Shown here piece after piece: positions 9,254 to 18,705 of a DNA stretch of 64,000 nt (the stretch's first letter is position 1; each line of letters opens with the position of its first letter). Below the pieces are notes generated by a model. The model was not told the origin of the DNA. It searched no databases and saw only the letters and a program-made list of their open reading frames with translations. The translations under genes were made by a program, and so were the position numbers. The stretch spans positions 434,001 through 498,000 of the forward strand of contig CALSOO010000004.1 in NCBI GenBank assembly GCA_943787985.1, in the 5' to 3' direction. Source of the stretch: an uncultured Paracoccaceae bacterium. GTDB lineage: Bacteria > Pseudomonadota > Alphaproteobacteria > Rhodobacterales > Rhodobacteraceae.

Positions 9254-10321
9254 AGCGGGTGCCACGGATGTGGCATTGATCAGCGCATAGCAGTCTTGCC
9301 CCGTTGCAAGCTGCAAGGACTGCACGGCGGGGGCCGGGATGCGCGCGATCAGTTTGTCGGTGCCAGCTTGCAGTCCGATGGCCGCCCCCGGTCCGATCCC
9401 CGTTTTGATGCCCCGCACTGTGACGGGCAGGATATTCGCCGTCGAGAGCCCTTCGGGGCGTGTCCGCGACAGGATCACGTCTTGGGCAAGAATGCGCAGT
9501 CGCACTGTGCTGCCAACGGGGGCGTGCACACCGGGAAGCGACAGCATGCCGGCGCTGACCTTGAGCAGGCTCAAACCTTGCGCCCTGTGTTCTTCGACCT
9601 GTGCCATCATCACGGCCCCTGCTTGTCGCACCCCCAAAAGGGGCACGGCGTCGGGGTCCGACAGCACGTCAAAGATGGGCCCGTTCAGGACCGATGCCCC
9701 GTTTTGCAGGACGACGATATGATCCGCAAGCCGCGCGATTTCGTCCAATGCGTGGCTGACGTAGAGGATGGGCGGCGCGTCCGTTTGGGCTTTGATCCGC
9801 TCCAGATAGGGAAGGATCGTGTCTTTGCGTGTGCTGTCGAGGGCTGCGAGGGGTTCGTCCATCAACAGCACCTCGGGGCGGCTCAACAATGCACGTCCAA
9901 GCGCCACGCGCTGTTTTTCGCCCCCTGACAGGTCTATGGGCGCGCGTGTCAGGAGCTTTTCCAGTCCCATCAGTTCGATAATTTCGCGGCGGTGGTTGGC
10001 GGCGCGCGGTTTGGGGCGGAACCGTGCCGCGTAATCGAGGTTCTGGCCGACAGTCAAGTGGGGAAAAAGCCGTGCGTCTTGAAAGACATACCCCATGTTT
10101 CGCTTGTGCGCCGGTACAAAGCTGTGCGCGTCAAACAAGGTGCGTGTGCCCAGCCGCACATGCCCTGCGTCCGGTTTCAAAAGTCCCGCAACCGCGTTGA
10201 TCAGCGTTGTTTTCCCTGCGCCGGAACGGCCAAAAATCGCCGTCACGCCTGCGTTTGCTTCAAATTGCGCATCAAGTTGAAACGCGCCAAGCTGGTGCTG
10301 GATGTGCACGCTCAGGCTCAT
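9239..10321 (-). CDS. modC: Molybdate ABC transporter ATP-binding protein
   Basis: Walker A GRSGAGKTT, signature LSGGEKQRVALGRALLS, C-terminal TOBE/MOP-like region; follows modB with ATGA overlap. Confidence 0.92.
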   Translation of the reverse strand: MSLSVHIQHQLGAFQLDAQFEANAGVTAIFGRSGAGKTTLINAVAGLLKPDAGHVRLGTRTLFDAHSFVPAHKRNMGYVFQDARLFPHLTVGQNLDYAARFRPKPRAANHRREIIELMGLEKLLTRAPIDLSGGEKQRVALGRALLSRPEVLLMDEPLAALDSTRKDTILPYLERIKAQTDAPPILYVSHALDEIARLADHIVVLQNGASVLNGPIFDVLSDPDAVPLLGVRQAGAVMMAQVEEHRAQGLSLLKVSAGMLSLPGVHAPVGSTVRLRILAQDVILSRTRPEGLSTANILPVTVRGIKTGIGPGAAIGLQAGTDKLIARIPAPAVQSLQLATGQDCYALINATSVAPASIGR

Positions 10322-11022
10322 GCGTTTTGCCCCCCTTTGATGCGTTGCGCCACTTTTTGTCCCAACCACTCGGAGAGGGCGACGGCGACAAAGGCGATCA
10401 CACAGGCCCAAAGCACCAAGGCCACCGCGCGCCCTTCGCCCCCCGGCACTTGCAAGAAAGCGTAGATGGCGGAGGGCAGCGTTTGGGTTTGCCCCGGGAT
10501 GTTGGCCACAAACGTGATGGTGGCCCCGAATTCACCAAGCGCTTTGGCAAACCCCATGACGCTGCCTGCAAGTATGCCGGGGGCAATCAGGGGCAGGGTG
10601 ACGGTGGCAAACACCGCGAGGGGCGGGGCGCCGAGCGTGCGCGCGGCGTCCTCCAGTTTCGGGTCCACCGCCTCGATCGCGAGGCGCATGGCGCGCACCA
10701 TGAGAGGGAAACCCATGATCACAGCCGCCAGGACAGCGCCTGTCCACTGAAACGCCAGCGTGACGCCGAACATACTGTAGAGCAGCTCGCCGATCGGGCC
10801 ATTGCGTCCGAACCCGAGCAGCAAAAGATACCCTGTGACCACCGGCGGCAGCACCAGCGGCAGATGGACCAGCGCGCTGAGCACGGCCTTGCCCCGAAAC
10901 CGTGCGCGCGCCAGCACCCACGCCACCCAAAGTGCCAAAGGCAGCGCGCAGAGCGTTGCAACGCTGGACACCAGCAAGGACAGGCGCAACGCGTCCCAGC
11001 TTGCTGCGTCCAACCCCGTCAC
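10318..11022 (-). CDS. modB: Molybdate ABC transporter permease
   Basis: Hydrophobic permease with EAA-like region (ALGAPPLAVFATVTLPLIAPGILAG); between modA and modC. Confidence 0.92.
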   Translation of the reverse strand: MTGLDAASWDALRLSLLVSSVATLCALPLALWVAWVLARARFRGKAVLSALVHLPLVLPPVVTGYLLLLGFGRNGPIGELLYSMFGVTLAFQWTGAVLAAVIMGFPLMVRAMRLAIEAVDPKLEDAARTLGAPPLAVFATVTLPLIAPGILAGSVMGFAKALGEFGATITFVANIPGQTQTLPSAIYAFLQVPGGEGRAVALVLWACVIAFVAVALSEWLGQKVAQRIKGGQNA

Positions 11023-11744
11023 GGCGCGCGAAACCCGTGCGCGGCAAAGACGGCTTGGGCCGCATCGCTTTGCAGCAGCGTCACAAATGCGTCCCCTTGC
11101 AGGGAAAGGCTGGTGGCAGGATAGGTGATGGCGGAATGTTGCGTTTCAGGGATGGCATAGAGCACCCGCACCCGCGGTTCGGCCAAAGCGTCGGTGGCAT
11201 AGGTGATGCCCAGCGGGGTCTCTTGGCGCGCCACAAGGGCGAGGGCCGCACGCACATTGTCGGTTTCTGCCAGTTTTTCGTGCACCTCTTGGAAAATGCC
11301 TATGTTTTCAAGCCATTCTTTGGCGAAAATCCCTGCCGGGACGGAATCCCTTTGTCCTATGGCCAAACGTCCGTCTCCCAACATGTGCGGGAGGTCTTTT
11401 GGGGTGGTCAACGGGGGGTGGTCCGGCGCGCCGATCACGACCAACGTGTTGCCCGCAATGATCACGGTTTTGCCTGCGTCAACGGCGCCGCGCTGCTCCA
11501 ACCAGTCCATCCACACGGAATGCGCCAGAACCACAACGTCGGCGGGCGCCCCTTGGGCCACTTGGCGGGCGATGGTGCCCGAGCCTGCGTAAGACAGCAC
11601 AACGGGATCGCGCGACAGGGTTGCTATCTCGTCCAGCACCCCGCGCAGGGAGGCGGCCGCAAACACGGTGGTTTGCGCCTGCGCTGCGCCGGCAAGGGTT
11701 GCGAGGGCGACAAGTGTTGATGTCATAAGGGCAGATGAGGCCAT
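11019..11744 (-). CDS. modA: Molybdate ABC transporter substrate-binding protein
   Basis: Signal peptide then TTVFAAASLRGVLDEIA...SYAGSGTIARQVAQGAPADVVVLA; ATGA overlap with modB. Confidence 0.92.
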   Translation of the reverse strand: MASSALMTSTLVALATLAGAAQAQTTVFAAASLRGVLDEIATLSRDPVVLSYAGSGTIARQVAQGAPADVVVLAHSVWMDWLEQRGAVDAGKTVIIAGNTLVVIGAPDHPPLTTPKDLPHMLGDGRLAIGQRDSVPAGIFAKEWLENIGIFQEVHEKLAETDNVRAALALVARQETPLGITYATDALAEPRVRVLYAIPETQHSAITYPATSLSLQGDAFVTLLQSDAAQAVFAAHGFRAP

Positions 11745-11894
11745 GGCATGACTATTTCCCAGCCTGTACCGCCGCGCAAGCGCAAAGGCATCTGCGGCGG
11801 CAAACCTGTTGGTTTTATGGAAGGAATCGTCAAACTCTGGATGTTTTGTGCCGAGTAAGTTATAATTAAGAAAAACGGAGCAGACTTCCCGTCA

Positions 11895-12362
11895 ATGACA
11901 GCACAGATGATCAAACAGTTACCTCTTTCTGTTGAAGGGGCCCATAAGTCCGATGTGCGCACGCAATTTGCGGCGCTGTGTTATCGTATTGTTGACGGAA
12001 AAGTGCAGATTTTGCTGGTGACCTCCCGCCGGTCCGGTCGCTGGATCGCGCCCAAAGGGTGGCCGATGGACGGGAAAACCCCGTATGACGCTGCTGCGCA
12101 GGAAGCGTGGGAAGAAGCGGGGGCAACGGGCAAGGTAGGGACCGTTCCGTTGGGGCTGTTTTCCTATGTGAAGTTGATTGAGGGCGCGCCGGATTATACT
12201 TGTATTGCAGTGATTTACCCGATGCGCGTCAAGAAGCTGGTCAAAGAGTATCCCGAAGCGGCGCAGCGCAAACGCAAGTGGGTGAGCCGCAAGAAGGCGG
12301 CAGGTATGGTGCAAGAGCCCGAGTTGGCCCGCATCATCAAGGATTTCGATCCACGCCGGTAA
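11895..12362 (+). CDS. NUDIX hydrolase
   Basis: GWPMDGKTPYDAAAQEAWEEAGATG Nudix box. Confidence 0.88.
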   Translation: MTAQMIKQLPLSVEGAHKSDVRTQFAALCYRIVDGKVQILLVTSRRSGRWIAPKGWPMDGKTPYDAAAQEAWEEAGATGKVGTVPLGLFSYVKLIEGAPDYTCIAVIYPMRVKKLVKEYPEAAQRKRKWVSRKKAAGMVQEPELARIIKDFDPRR

Positions 12363-12437
12363 AAGCAACAGCGCGCTTGGTCTTTGAGGCGCGCGGGTCT
12401 ATGTTTACACAACCACCAAAAAGGGCGATTGGCGTCG

Positions 12438-12869
12438 ATGATCAAATACACGCTCAAATGTGAAAATGACCACGCTTTTGACAGCTGGTTCCAGTCCGCG
12501 CAGGCATTCGAGACGCTGCAGACCGCAGGACATGTGAGTTGTATTCATTGCGGCAGTGCACAGGTGAGCAAAGCCTTGATGGCCCCGCGTGTGCGCCCCG
12601 CCCGTGCGGTTGCTGTTCCGTCGCAGGCGGGATTGTCCGAACCGCAAGGCGAGGTGGAGACAGCATTGGCCAAGATGCGCAAACATGTCGAAGAGAATTC
12701 TGCCGATGTGGGTTCGAATTTCGCCAAAGAAGCGCGGGAAATGCATTTGGGCGACGCGCCAGAGCGCTCCATTTATGGCTCTGCAGGAATTGAAGAGGCA
12801 AAAGCGTTGATTGAGGATGGTGTTCCGATCCTTCCTTTGCCATTCATGCCGAAAGCAAAGACGAACTGA
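12438..12869 (+). CDS. DUF1178 family protein
   Basis: MIKYTLKCENDHAFDSWFQSAQAFETLQTAGHVSCIHCGS...; typical DUF1178 N-terminus and Cys pair. Confidence 0.85.
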   Translation: MIKYTLKCENDHAFDSWFQSAQAFETLQTAGHVSCIHCGSAQVSKALMAPRVRPARAVAVPSQAGLSEPQGEVETALAKMRKHVEENSADVGSNFAKEAREMHLGDAPERSIYGSAGIEEAKALIEDGVPILPLPFMPKAKTN

Positions 12870-12893
12870 TGTTTTGATGGATTGGACTGAGTG

Positions 12894-13538
12894 ATGCATG
12901 TTGTGATTACAGGCGCGAGCCGTGGGATCGGGGCCGCTTTGGGCGCGCTTTACGCTGGTGCGGGGCACAAAGTGACGGGCACAGGCCGCTCCGTGGCCTC
13001 CGATGTGCAACTGGATGTGACCCGTCCGTCCGATCACGCGGCGATGGCAGACGCTTTGGCGGGCCAGCCGATTGATTTGCTGGTGTGCAATGCGGGCGTG
13101 TATCTGGACAAGGGCGAGCAGCTTGAGGGCGGTTACAGCGCGGACATGTGGGCGTCGACGTTTGCGGCCAATGTCACAGGTGTTTTTCTGAGCGTGCAGC
13201 ATTTGCTGCCGAACTTGCGTTTGTCACAAGCGCCAAAGATTGCGATAATTTCCAGCATGATGGCGTCTCAGGAAAGGGCGCCGGGGGGCAGCTACATTTA
13301 CCGCGCCTCCAAAGCGGCGGTTTTGAATGTCGGGCGCAATTTGGCCGTGGATCTGAAGGGGGAGGGGATTGCCGTTGGCATTTACCACCCTGGTTGGGTG
13401 AAAACAGACATGGGCGGCGATGCGGCTGACATCAGTGTGGATGCCTCTGTTCAAGGGTTGGCGTTGCGCTTTGACGCGCTGAGCCTGCAGAGCACCGGAT
13501 GTTTTGAGACATGGGACGGGCGCGCGCATCCGTATTGA
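12894..13538 (+). CDS. Short-chain dehydrogenase/reductase
   Basis: VVITGASRGIGAALG, LLVCNAGVY, YIYRASKAAVLNVGRNLA. Confidence 0.88.
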   Translation: MHVVITGASRGIGAALGALYAGAGHKVTGTGRSVASDVQLDVTRPSDHAAMADALAGQPIDLLVCNAGVYLDKGEQLEGGYSADMWASTFAANVTGVFLSVQHLLPNLRLSQAPKIAIISSMMASQERAPGGSYIYRASKAAVLNVGRNLAVDLKGEGIAVGIYHPGWVKTDMGGDAADISVDASVQGLALRFDALSLQSTGCFETWDGRAHPY

Positions 13539-13934
13539 GGGGATGCGAAGATGGCAGAGTTGTTGGTCCAAGCGTATTTGCGTCATACCTTACGCCACGC
13601 CGAAGGTACGCGGCGCGGTGATGCAGGGATAACAAACCGTGCTTTCGCTCAATGACACGCGACTTTAAAAAAGATATCTGACACATCGCAAGACAATGTT
13701 TTGTTTGCATTGTTCTCGAACGAAGTTGTCTCTGTTCAAGTATGGGCTGCGGTACACAGGCTAGAGATTGATGAAGCACGGGCGTGTGAAAAACTTCACG
13801 AGATCGCGAAAGCCGACACATCTATAGCAAGCATGGACGCGCGTATATCATTGCAAGAATGGCGAAAAGGAAATTTGCGCGTACGGCGCGACAATTTCTA
13901 TTTGTGAGCAACAAGCCGAGACTGATCCAATTGA

Positions 13935-13983
13935 GCAGGCTTTGCCTGCACACGATGTTTTGCAAATGCGCTGCGGCATTTGC
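13935..13983. promoter_or_regulatory. Two adjacent perfect hairpins in the lysC upstream region
   Basis: GCAGGC-TTT-GCCTGC (13935-13949) and GCAAATGC-GCTGCG-GCATTTGC (13962-13983), about 110 bp before the lysC ATG. Confidence 0.45.
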
Positions 13984-14094
13984 GCATTTGGCGCACAAAC
14001 AGATGTTTTTCTGCCCCCCCGAGCCTGTGCTTGCCTTGCAGAGTTGCCCCGCGCCGCGTAAAGCCCTGTGCGAAACGAGGAACGTGGGGGATTT

Positions 14095-15333
14095 ATGCCT
14101 GTTCTTGTGATGAAATTCGGCGGCACGTCTGTCGCGACCCTGGACCGGATCAAACGCGCGGCAAAGCGTGTGGGTGTGGAAGTGGCCAAAGGCTATGATG
14201 TGATCGTCATCGTCTCTGCCATGTCGGGCAAAACCAATGAATTGGTGGGGTGGGTCAATGAGACCTCCCCGATGTTTGATGCGCGTGAATATGATGCGGT
14301 TGTGTCCTCCGGCGAAAACGTCACGGCCGGATTGATGGCCCTGACATTGCAGGAAATGAGCGTGCCTGCGCGCTCCTGGCAAGGCTGGCAGGTGCCGGTG
14401 CAAACCACATCCGCCCATGCCGCGGCCCGCATTGAAGGTATTCCGTCCGACAACATCATGGCCAGCTTTGCTGCCGGCATGCGTGTGGCGGTTGTGGCCG
14501 GTTTTCAGGGTGTTTCGCCCGAGGGCCGCATCACGACCTTGGGGCGCGGTGGATCTGATACCACGGCTGTTGCTTTTGCCGCGGCCTTTGAGGCGGAGCG
14601 CTGTGACATCTATACGGATGTGGACGGGGTTTACACCACAGACCCGCGTGTCAGCCCGAAAGCCCGCAAGCTTGACAAGATTTCGTTCGAAGAGATGTTG
14701 GAACTGGCCTCTTTGGGGGCCAAAGTGTTGCAGACCCGTTCCGTTGAACTGGCCATGCGGTACAAGGTGAAGCTGCGCGTTCTGAGCAGTTTTGAAGAGC
14801 AATCGGATGAGGCTGGAACGCTTGTCTGCGATGAGGAGGAAATCATGGAAAGCAATGTAGTGGCAGGTGTCGCGTTCAGCCGCGATGAAGCAAAAATGAC
14901 GTTGGTGTCTGTGGCGGATCGCCCCGGAATTGCCGCGTTGATTTTTACCGGGCTGTCTGACGCCGGTGTGAACGTTGATATGATTGTGCAAAACATCTCG
15001 GAAGAGGGGCGCACGGACATGACATTTTCCTGCCCCACCGATCAGGTCAAACGTGCGGATGCGGCCATGGCGCAGGCCAAGACGGATGGCACCATCAACT
15101 TTGCCGAGCTGATTGCTGATGTGGATGTCGCCAAAGTGTCTGTGGTGGGCATCGGCATGCGCTCCCACACCGGTGTTGCGGCGAAGATGTTCCAGGTGCT
15201 GAGCGCCGAGGGCATCAACATCAAGGTCATCACCACGTCAGAGATCAAGATTTCCGTTTTGATCGACCGCAAGTACATGGAGCTGGCGGTTCAGGCGTTG
15301 CATGATGCGTTCGAGCTGGACAAGGCGGCGTAA
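14095..15333 (+). CDS. lysC: Aspartate kinase
   Basis: MPVLVMKFGGTSVATLDRIKRAA, TLGRGGSDTTAVAFAAAF, two C-terminal ACT regions. Confidence 0.95.
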   Translation: MPVLVMKFGGTSVATLDRIKRAAKRVGVEVAKGYDVIVIVSAMSGKTNELVGWVNETSPMFDAREYDAVVSSGENVTAGLMALTLQEMSVPARSWQGWQVPVQTTSAHAAARIEGIPSDNIMASFAAGMRVAVVAGFQGVSPEGRITTLGRGGSDTTAVAFAAAFEAERCDIYTDVDGVYTTDPRVSPKARKLDKISFEEMLELASLGAKVLQTRSVELAMRYKVKLRVLSSFEEQSDEAGTLVCDEEEIMESNVVAGVAFSRDEAKMTLVSVADRPGIAALIFTGLSDAGVNVDMIVQNISEEGRTDMTFSCPTDQVKRADAAMAQAKTDGTINFAELIADVDVAKVSVVGIGMRSHTGVAAKMFQVLSAEGINIKVITTSEIKISVLIDRKYMELAVQALHDAFELDKAA

Positions 15334-15360
15334 TCCTCGTCTGCTTCTGTTCGTGATACC

Positions 15361-15392
15361 GGCAAAAGGCGTGGGACCACGCGCCTTTTGCC
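15361..15392 (+). terminator. Terminator-like hairpin after lysC
   Basis: GGCAAAAGGCG / CGCCTTTTGCC inverted repeat with a 10-nt loop, weak T tract. Confidence 0.6.
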
Positions 15393-15479
15393 CTTGTTTC
15401 AAGCGCAGAGAAAACGCGTTTTATTTCTGTTGTGTTCGTGGTCTAAGCTGAATGTACTCAGCATGGGAGCCGTGCCAGA

Positions 15480-17717
15480 ATGGCCGAGCGTTTTGAATCA
15501 GAAAGCCGCAAACTCCTTGGACGATTGCGCGATGCTATGGCCGGTGATGATCGCGGCCAAGCGCGTCTGGACAAGATCACCAGTCTGATTGCCAACAGCA
15601 TCGGCAGTGAAGTCTGCTCTATCTATCTGTTTCGCGACGAAGAAACCCTTGAGTTATGCGCCACTGAGGGTTTGAACGCCGAGGCGGTGCACATGACCCG
15701 TATGCGTCTGGGCGAGGGGCTTGTGGGCCGTGTTGCCAAGCGTCGCCAAGTGATCAACACCGCCGATGCCCCCGGCGCCAAAGGGTTCCGGTTTATGCCG
15801 GAAACGGGCGAAGAGATCTATTCCTCTTTCCTTGGTGTTCCCATTCAGCGGTTGGGGGATGCGCTGGGCGTTTTGGTTGTGCAATCCAAGCAAGCGCGTG
15901 AATATACCATGGACGAGGTCTATGCCCTTGAAGTGGTTGCGATGGTTCTGGCGGAAATGACAGAATTGGGCGCTTTTGTGGGCGAGGGGGCCGCGATGTC
16001 TGCCCGCCATTCCCAGCCGATGATGTTGCGCGGAACTGTCGCGCAAGAAGGCGTTGCAGAGGGCCACATCTGGCTCTACGAGCCGCGCGTTGTTGTGTCC
16101 AACCCTATCGCGGATGACCCGCACCGCGAGTTGGAACGCTTGAGCGAAGCGGTTGAGGAATTGCGTGTCGGTGTGGACAAGATGCTTGATATGTCTGCCG
16201 ATGCCGAACAGCGCCAAGTCCTTGAAGCTTATAGAATGTTTGCCAATTCCAAAGGGTGGATGCGGCGTATGGAAGTGAGCATCAGCAACGGCCTAAGCGC
16301 CGAAGCTGCAGTGGAAAAAGAGCAATCTATTGCGCGCGCGCGTATGGAAAAAGTGTCCGACAATTATCTGCGCGAACGTTTGAGCGACCTTGATGATCTG
16401 TCCAACCGCATGTTGCGCATTCTGACCGGACAGGGCACGGACACGGGCGCCGAAATGCCGGTCGATCCGATTTTGGTCGCCCGCAACATTGGTCCTGCGG
16501 AGTTGCTGGAATACGGGCGCACCCTGAAGGGGATCATCCTTGAGAGCGGCTCTGTCGGCTCTCATGCCGCGATTGTCGCGCGGGCTTTGGCGATCCCCTT
16601 GATCGTGCAAGCGGGGCGCGTGACAAACGAGGGGTTGAACGGGGATCATGTGATGGTCGACGGGGAGCAGGGGATCGTGCATTTGCGCCCCGATGACACG
16701 GTTGTCACCGCCTTTCGCGACAAGATGGCAATGCAGACCGAAGCGCTAAAGCGCTACGAGTCCATCATCGACAAACCGGCCTTGACCGAATGCGGGCAAA
16801 CCATTGAATTGAATATGAATGCCGGCTTGATGGCTGACCTTCCGTCTTTGGAAGGTTCGGGCGCGCAAGGGGTGGGATTGTTCCGCACCGAGCTGCAGTT
16901 TCTGGTCCGCAACCAGATGCCGCGCCGCTCGGAGTTGAGCGCGCTGTACACCCGCGTTCTGGATGCGGCCAAAGGCAAGCGGGTGGTGTTTCGCACGCTC
17001 GATATCGGCTCTGACAAAGTGCTGCCTTACATGAAGCCAACGGATGAGCCGAACCCCGCTTTGGGCTGGCGCGCGATCCGTGTGGGTCTTGATAAACCCG
17101 GTGTGATGCAAATGCAGTTGCAGGCGCTGTTGCGCGCGTCCAACGGGCGGCCATTGACGATTATGTTCCCTTTCGTGGCGCAGTATGAAGAATACACACA
17201 GGCGCGTGCTGCCCTGGACAAGGCCTTGGCGCGGGAACGTCGTTTGGGGCATGTGGTGCCCGAAACGGTTGAGGTTGGTGCGATGCTGGAAACCCCGTCA
17301 TTGGGGTTTGCACCGCGTCAGTTTTTCGAAGAGGTCGGATTTTTGTCCATTGGTGGCAATGACTTGAAACAGTTCTTCTTTGCTGCAGATCGCGAGAACG
17401 AGCGGGTGCGCAAGCGTTATGATACGCTCAACGTGAGTTTTTTGAGCTTTCTCGAACAGATCGTAGAGCGCTGCGCGGGCACCGATACGCCGCTGTCTTT
17501 TTGTGGCGAAGACGCGGGGCGCCCTGTTGAGGCCCTGTGTCTGGCGGCCATCGGGCTGCGCAGTCTGTCGATGCGGCCTGCGTCGATCGGGCCGGTGAAA
17601 AGCCTGTTGCGCCGCTCCAATCTGGAGGAGGTGCGCAAGGTCATCATGGATGCGCGTCATCGCGGTGAGATGTCTGTGCGTCCTGCGGTTATGAAATGGC
17701 TCGCCGAACAAGGTTGA
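15480..17717 (+). CDS. ptsP: Phosphoenolpyruvate--protein phosphotransferase PtsP (EI-Ntr; GAF plus EI domains)
   Basis: N-terminal GAF; SVGSHAAIVARALAIPLIVQ; FLSIGGNDLKQFFFAADREN; lysC-ptsP neighbourhood. Confidence 0.95.
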   Translation: MAERFESESRKLLGRLRDAMAGDDRGQARLDKITSLIANSIGSEVCSIYLFRDEETLELCATEGLNAEAVHMTRMRLGEGLVGRVAKRRQVINTADAPGAKGFRFMPETGEEIYSSFLGVPIQRLGDALGVLVVQSKQAREYTMDEVYALEVVAMVLAEMTELGAFVGEGAAMSARHSQPMMLRGTVAQEGVAEGHIWLYEPRVVVSNPIADDPHRELERLSEAVEELRVGVDKMLDMSADAEQRQVLEAYRMFANSKGWMRRMEVSISNGLSAEAAVEKEQSIARARMEKVSDNYLRERLSDLDDLSNRMLRILTGQGTDTGAEMPVDPILVARNIGPAELLEYGRTLKGIILESGSVGSHAAIVARALAIPLIVQAGRVTNEGLNGDHVMVDGEQGIVHLRPDDTVVTAFRDKMAMQTEALKRYESIIDKPALTECGQTIELNMNAGLMADLPSLEGSGAQGVGLFRTELQFLVRNQMPRRSELSALYTRVLDAAKGKRVVFRTLDIGSDKVLPYMKPTDEPNPALGWRAIRVGLDKPGVMQMQLQALLRASNGRPLTIMFPFVAQYEEYTQARAALDKALARERRLGHVVPETVEVGAMLETPSLGFAPRQFFEEVGFLSIGGNDLKQFFFAADRENERVRKRYDTLNVSFLSFLEQIVERCAGTDTPLSFCGEDAGRPVEALCLAAIGLRSLSMRPASIGPVKSLLRRSNLEEVRKVIMDARHRGEMSVRPAVMKWLAEQG

Positions 17718-17743
17718 ATTTTTACGGCGCGGGGCAGAATAGA

Positions 17744-17760
17744 TTTGCCTGCGAGGCAAA
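17744..17760. repeat. Perfect hairpin TTTGCCT-GCG-AGGCAAA between ptsP and the yihY-like gene
   Basis: 7-bp stem, 3-nt loop, no T tract after it. Confidence 0.5.
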
Positions 17761-17811
17761 AAGCGACATGCTTGGTAAAAGCAGCAGGGCACACCACGCA
17801 AGGAGCGGGCT

Positions 17812-18705
17812 ATGACCAAAAGCAGAACGCTCTGGGGGGCTTTGATGCGGGTGTTTCGCATCATGGACGAGCGGAATTTGAGCCTGATCGCAGCAGGCGT
17901 CGCGTTTTATGGAATTCTGGCGGTGTTTCCGGGTCTTGCGACCATTATTGCGCTGTGGGGCGTCATTGGCGATCCGGCTGCGGTGGCGGTGGAAATGGCC
18001 GAGTTTCGCGCGGTTTTGCCTGCGGATGTCTATGCTTTGCTGGATCAGCAATTGAGCGCATTGGCGCAAGCGGACGGGCTGACTTTGGGCTGGGCATCGG
18101 TGCTGTCGCTGGGTCTGGCGCTTTGGTCCGCGCGCGCAGGCGTTGCGGCCCTTATTCGCGGTTTGAACGCCATTTACAACGTCCCCAATCGTGACGGCAT
18201 CGGCCATTATACCCGCGCGTTGAGCTTGACCATCGCGTTGGTCTGCGTGGCGTTGATTGCCATTGCCTGTGTCGTTTTTGCGCCCATTGTTCTGGCGTTT
18301 TTCCCGTTGGGGCCGTGGACGGGGTGGGGGCTTGAGATGGCGCGCTGGCTGATCGCCATTGGCGTATTGCTGGGCGGGTTTTCGATGATCTACCGGTTTG
18401 GCCCAAACCGCGTGCATGTCCCGACCCGTTGGGCCACGCCGGGGGCTGTGTTTTCGACCGTTTGCTGGGCGGCGGCATCGGTCGGGTTTTCGTATTACCT
18501 CACCAATTTCGGCGCCTATAACGAGATTTACGGCTCTATCGGGGCGGTGATTGCGATGCTGATGTGGTTGTTCATCAGTGCGTGGCTGGTTTTGTTGGGC
18601 GGTGCGCTGAATGCAGAGCTGGAGTACCGCGCCCGCCTAGCCAAGCGCGATGAGCCAGAGCCAGATGCTGATGACCGACCCCAAAGTGGCGATCAAAACG
18701 CTTGA
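17812..18705 (+). CDS. YihY/BrkB family inner membrane protein
   Basis: SLIAAGVAFYGILAVFPGLATIIALWG and downstream YihY-type helices. Confidence 0.88.
   Translation: MTKSRTLWGALMRVFRIMDERNLSLIAAGVAFYGILAVFPGLATIIALWGVIGDPAAVAVEMAEFRAVLPADVYALLDQQLSALAQADGLTLGWASVLSLGLALWSARAGVAALIRGLNAIYNVPNRDGIGHYTRALSLTIALVCVALIAIACVVFAPIVLAFFPLGPWTGWGLEMARWLIAIGVLLGGFSMIYRFGPNRVHVPTRWATPGAVFSTVCWAAASVGFSYYLTNFGAYNEIYGSIGAVIAMLMWLFISAWLVLLGGALNAELEYRARLAKRDEPEPDADDRPQSGDQNA

Noticed and set aside
11745-11894. ModE box or Moco riboswitch upstream of modA
   Set aside because: No recognisable ModE palindrome or Moco riboswitch core could be read; only a short AT-rich GTTATAATTAAG segment.
17744-17760. Intrinsic terminator after ptsP
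   Set aside because: Perfect 7-bp stem but no T tract downstream on the plus strand; listed only as a hairpin.
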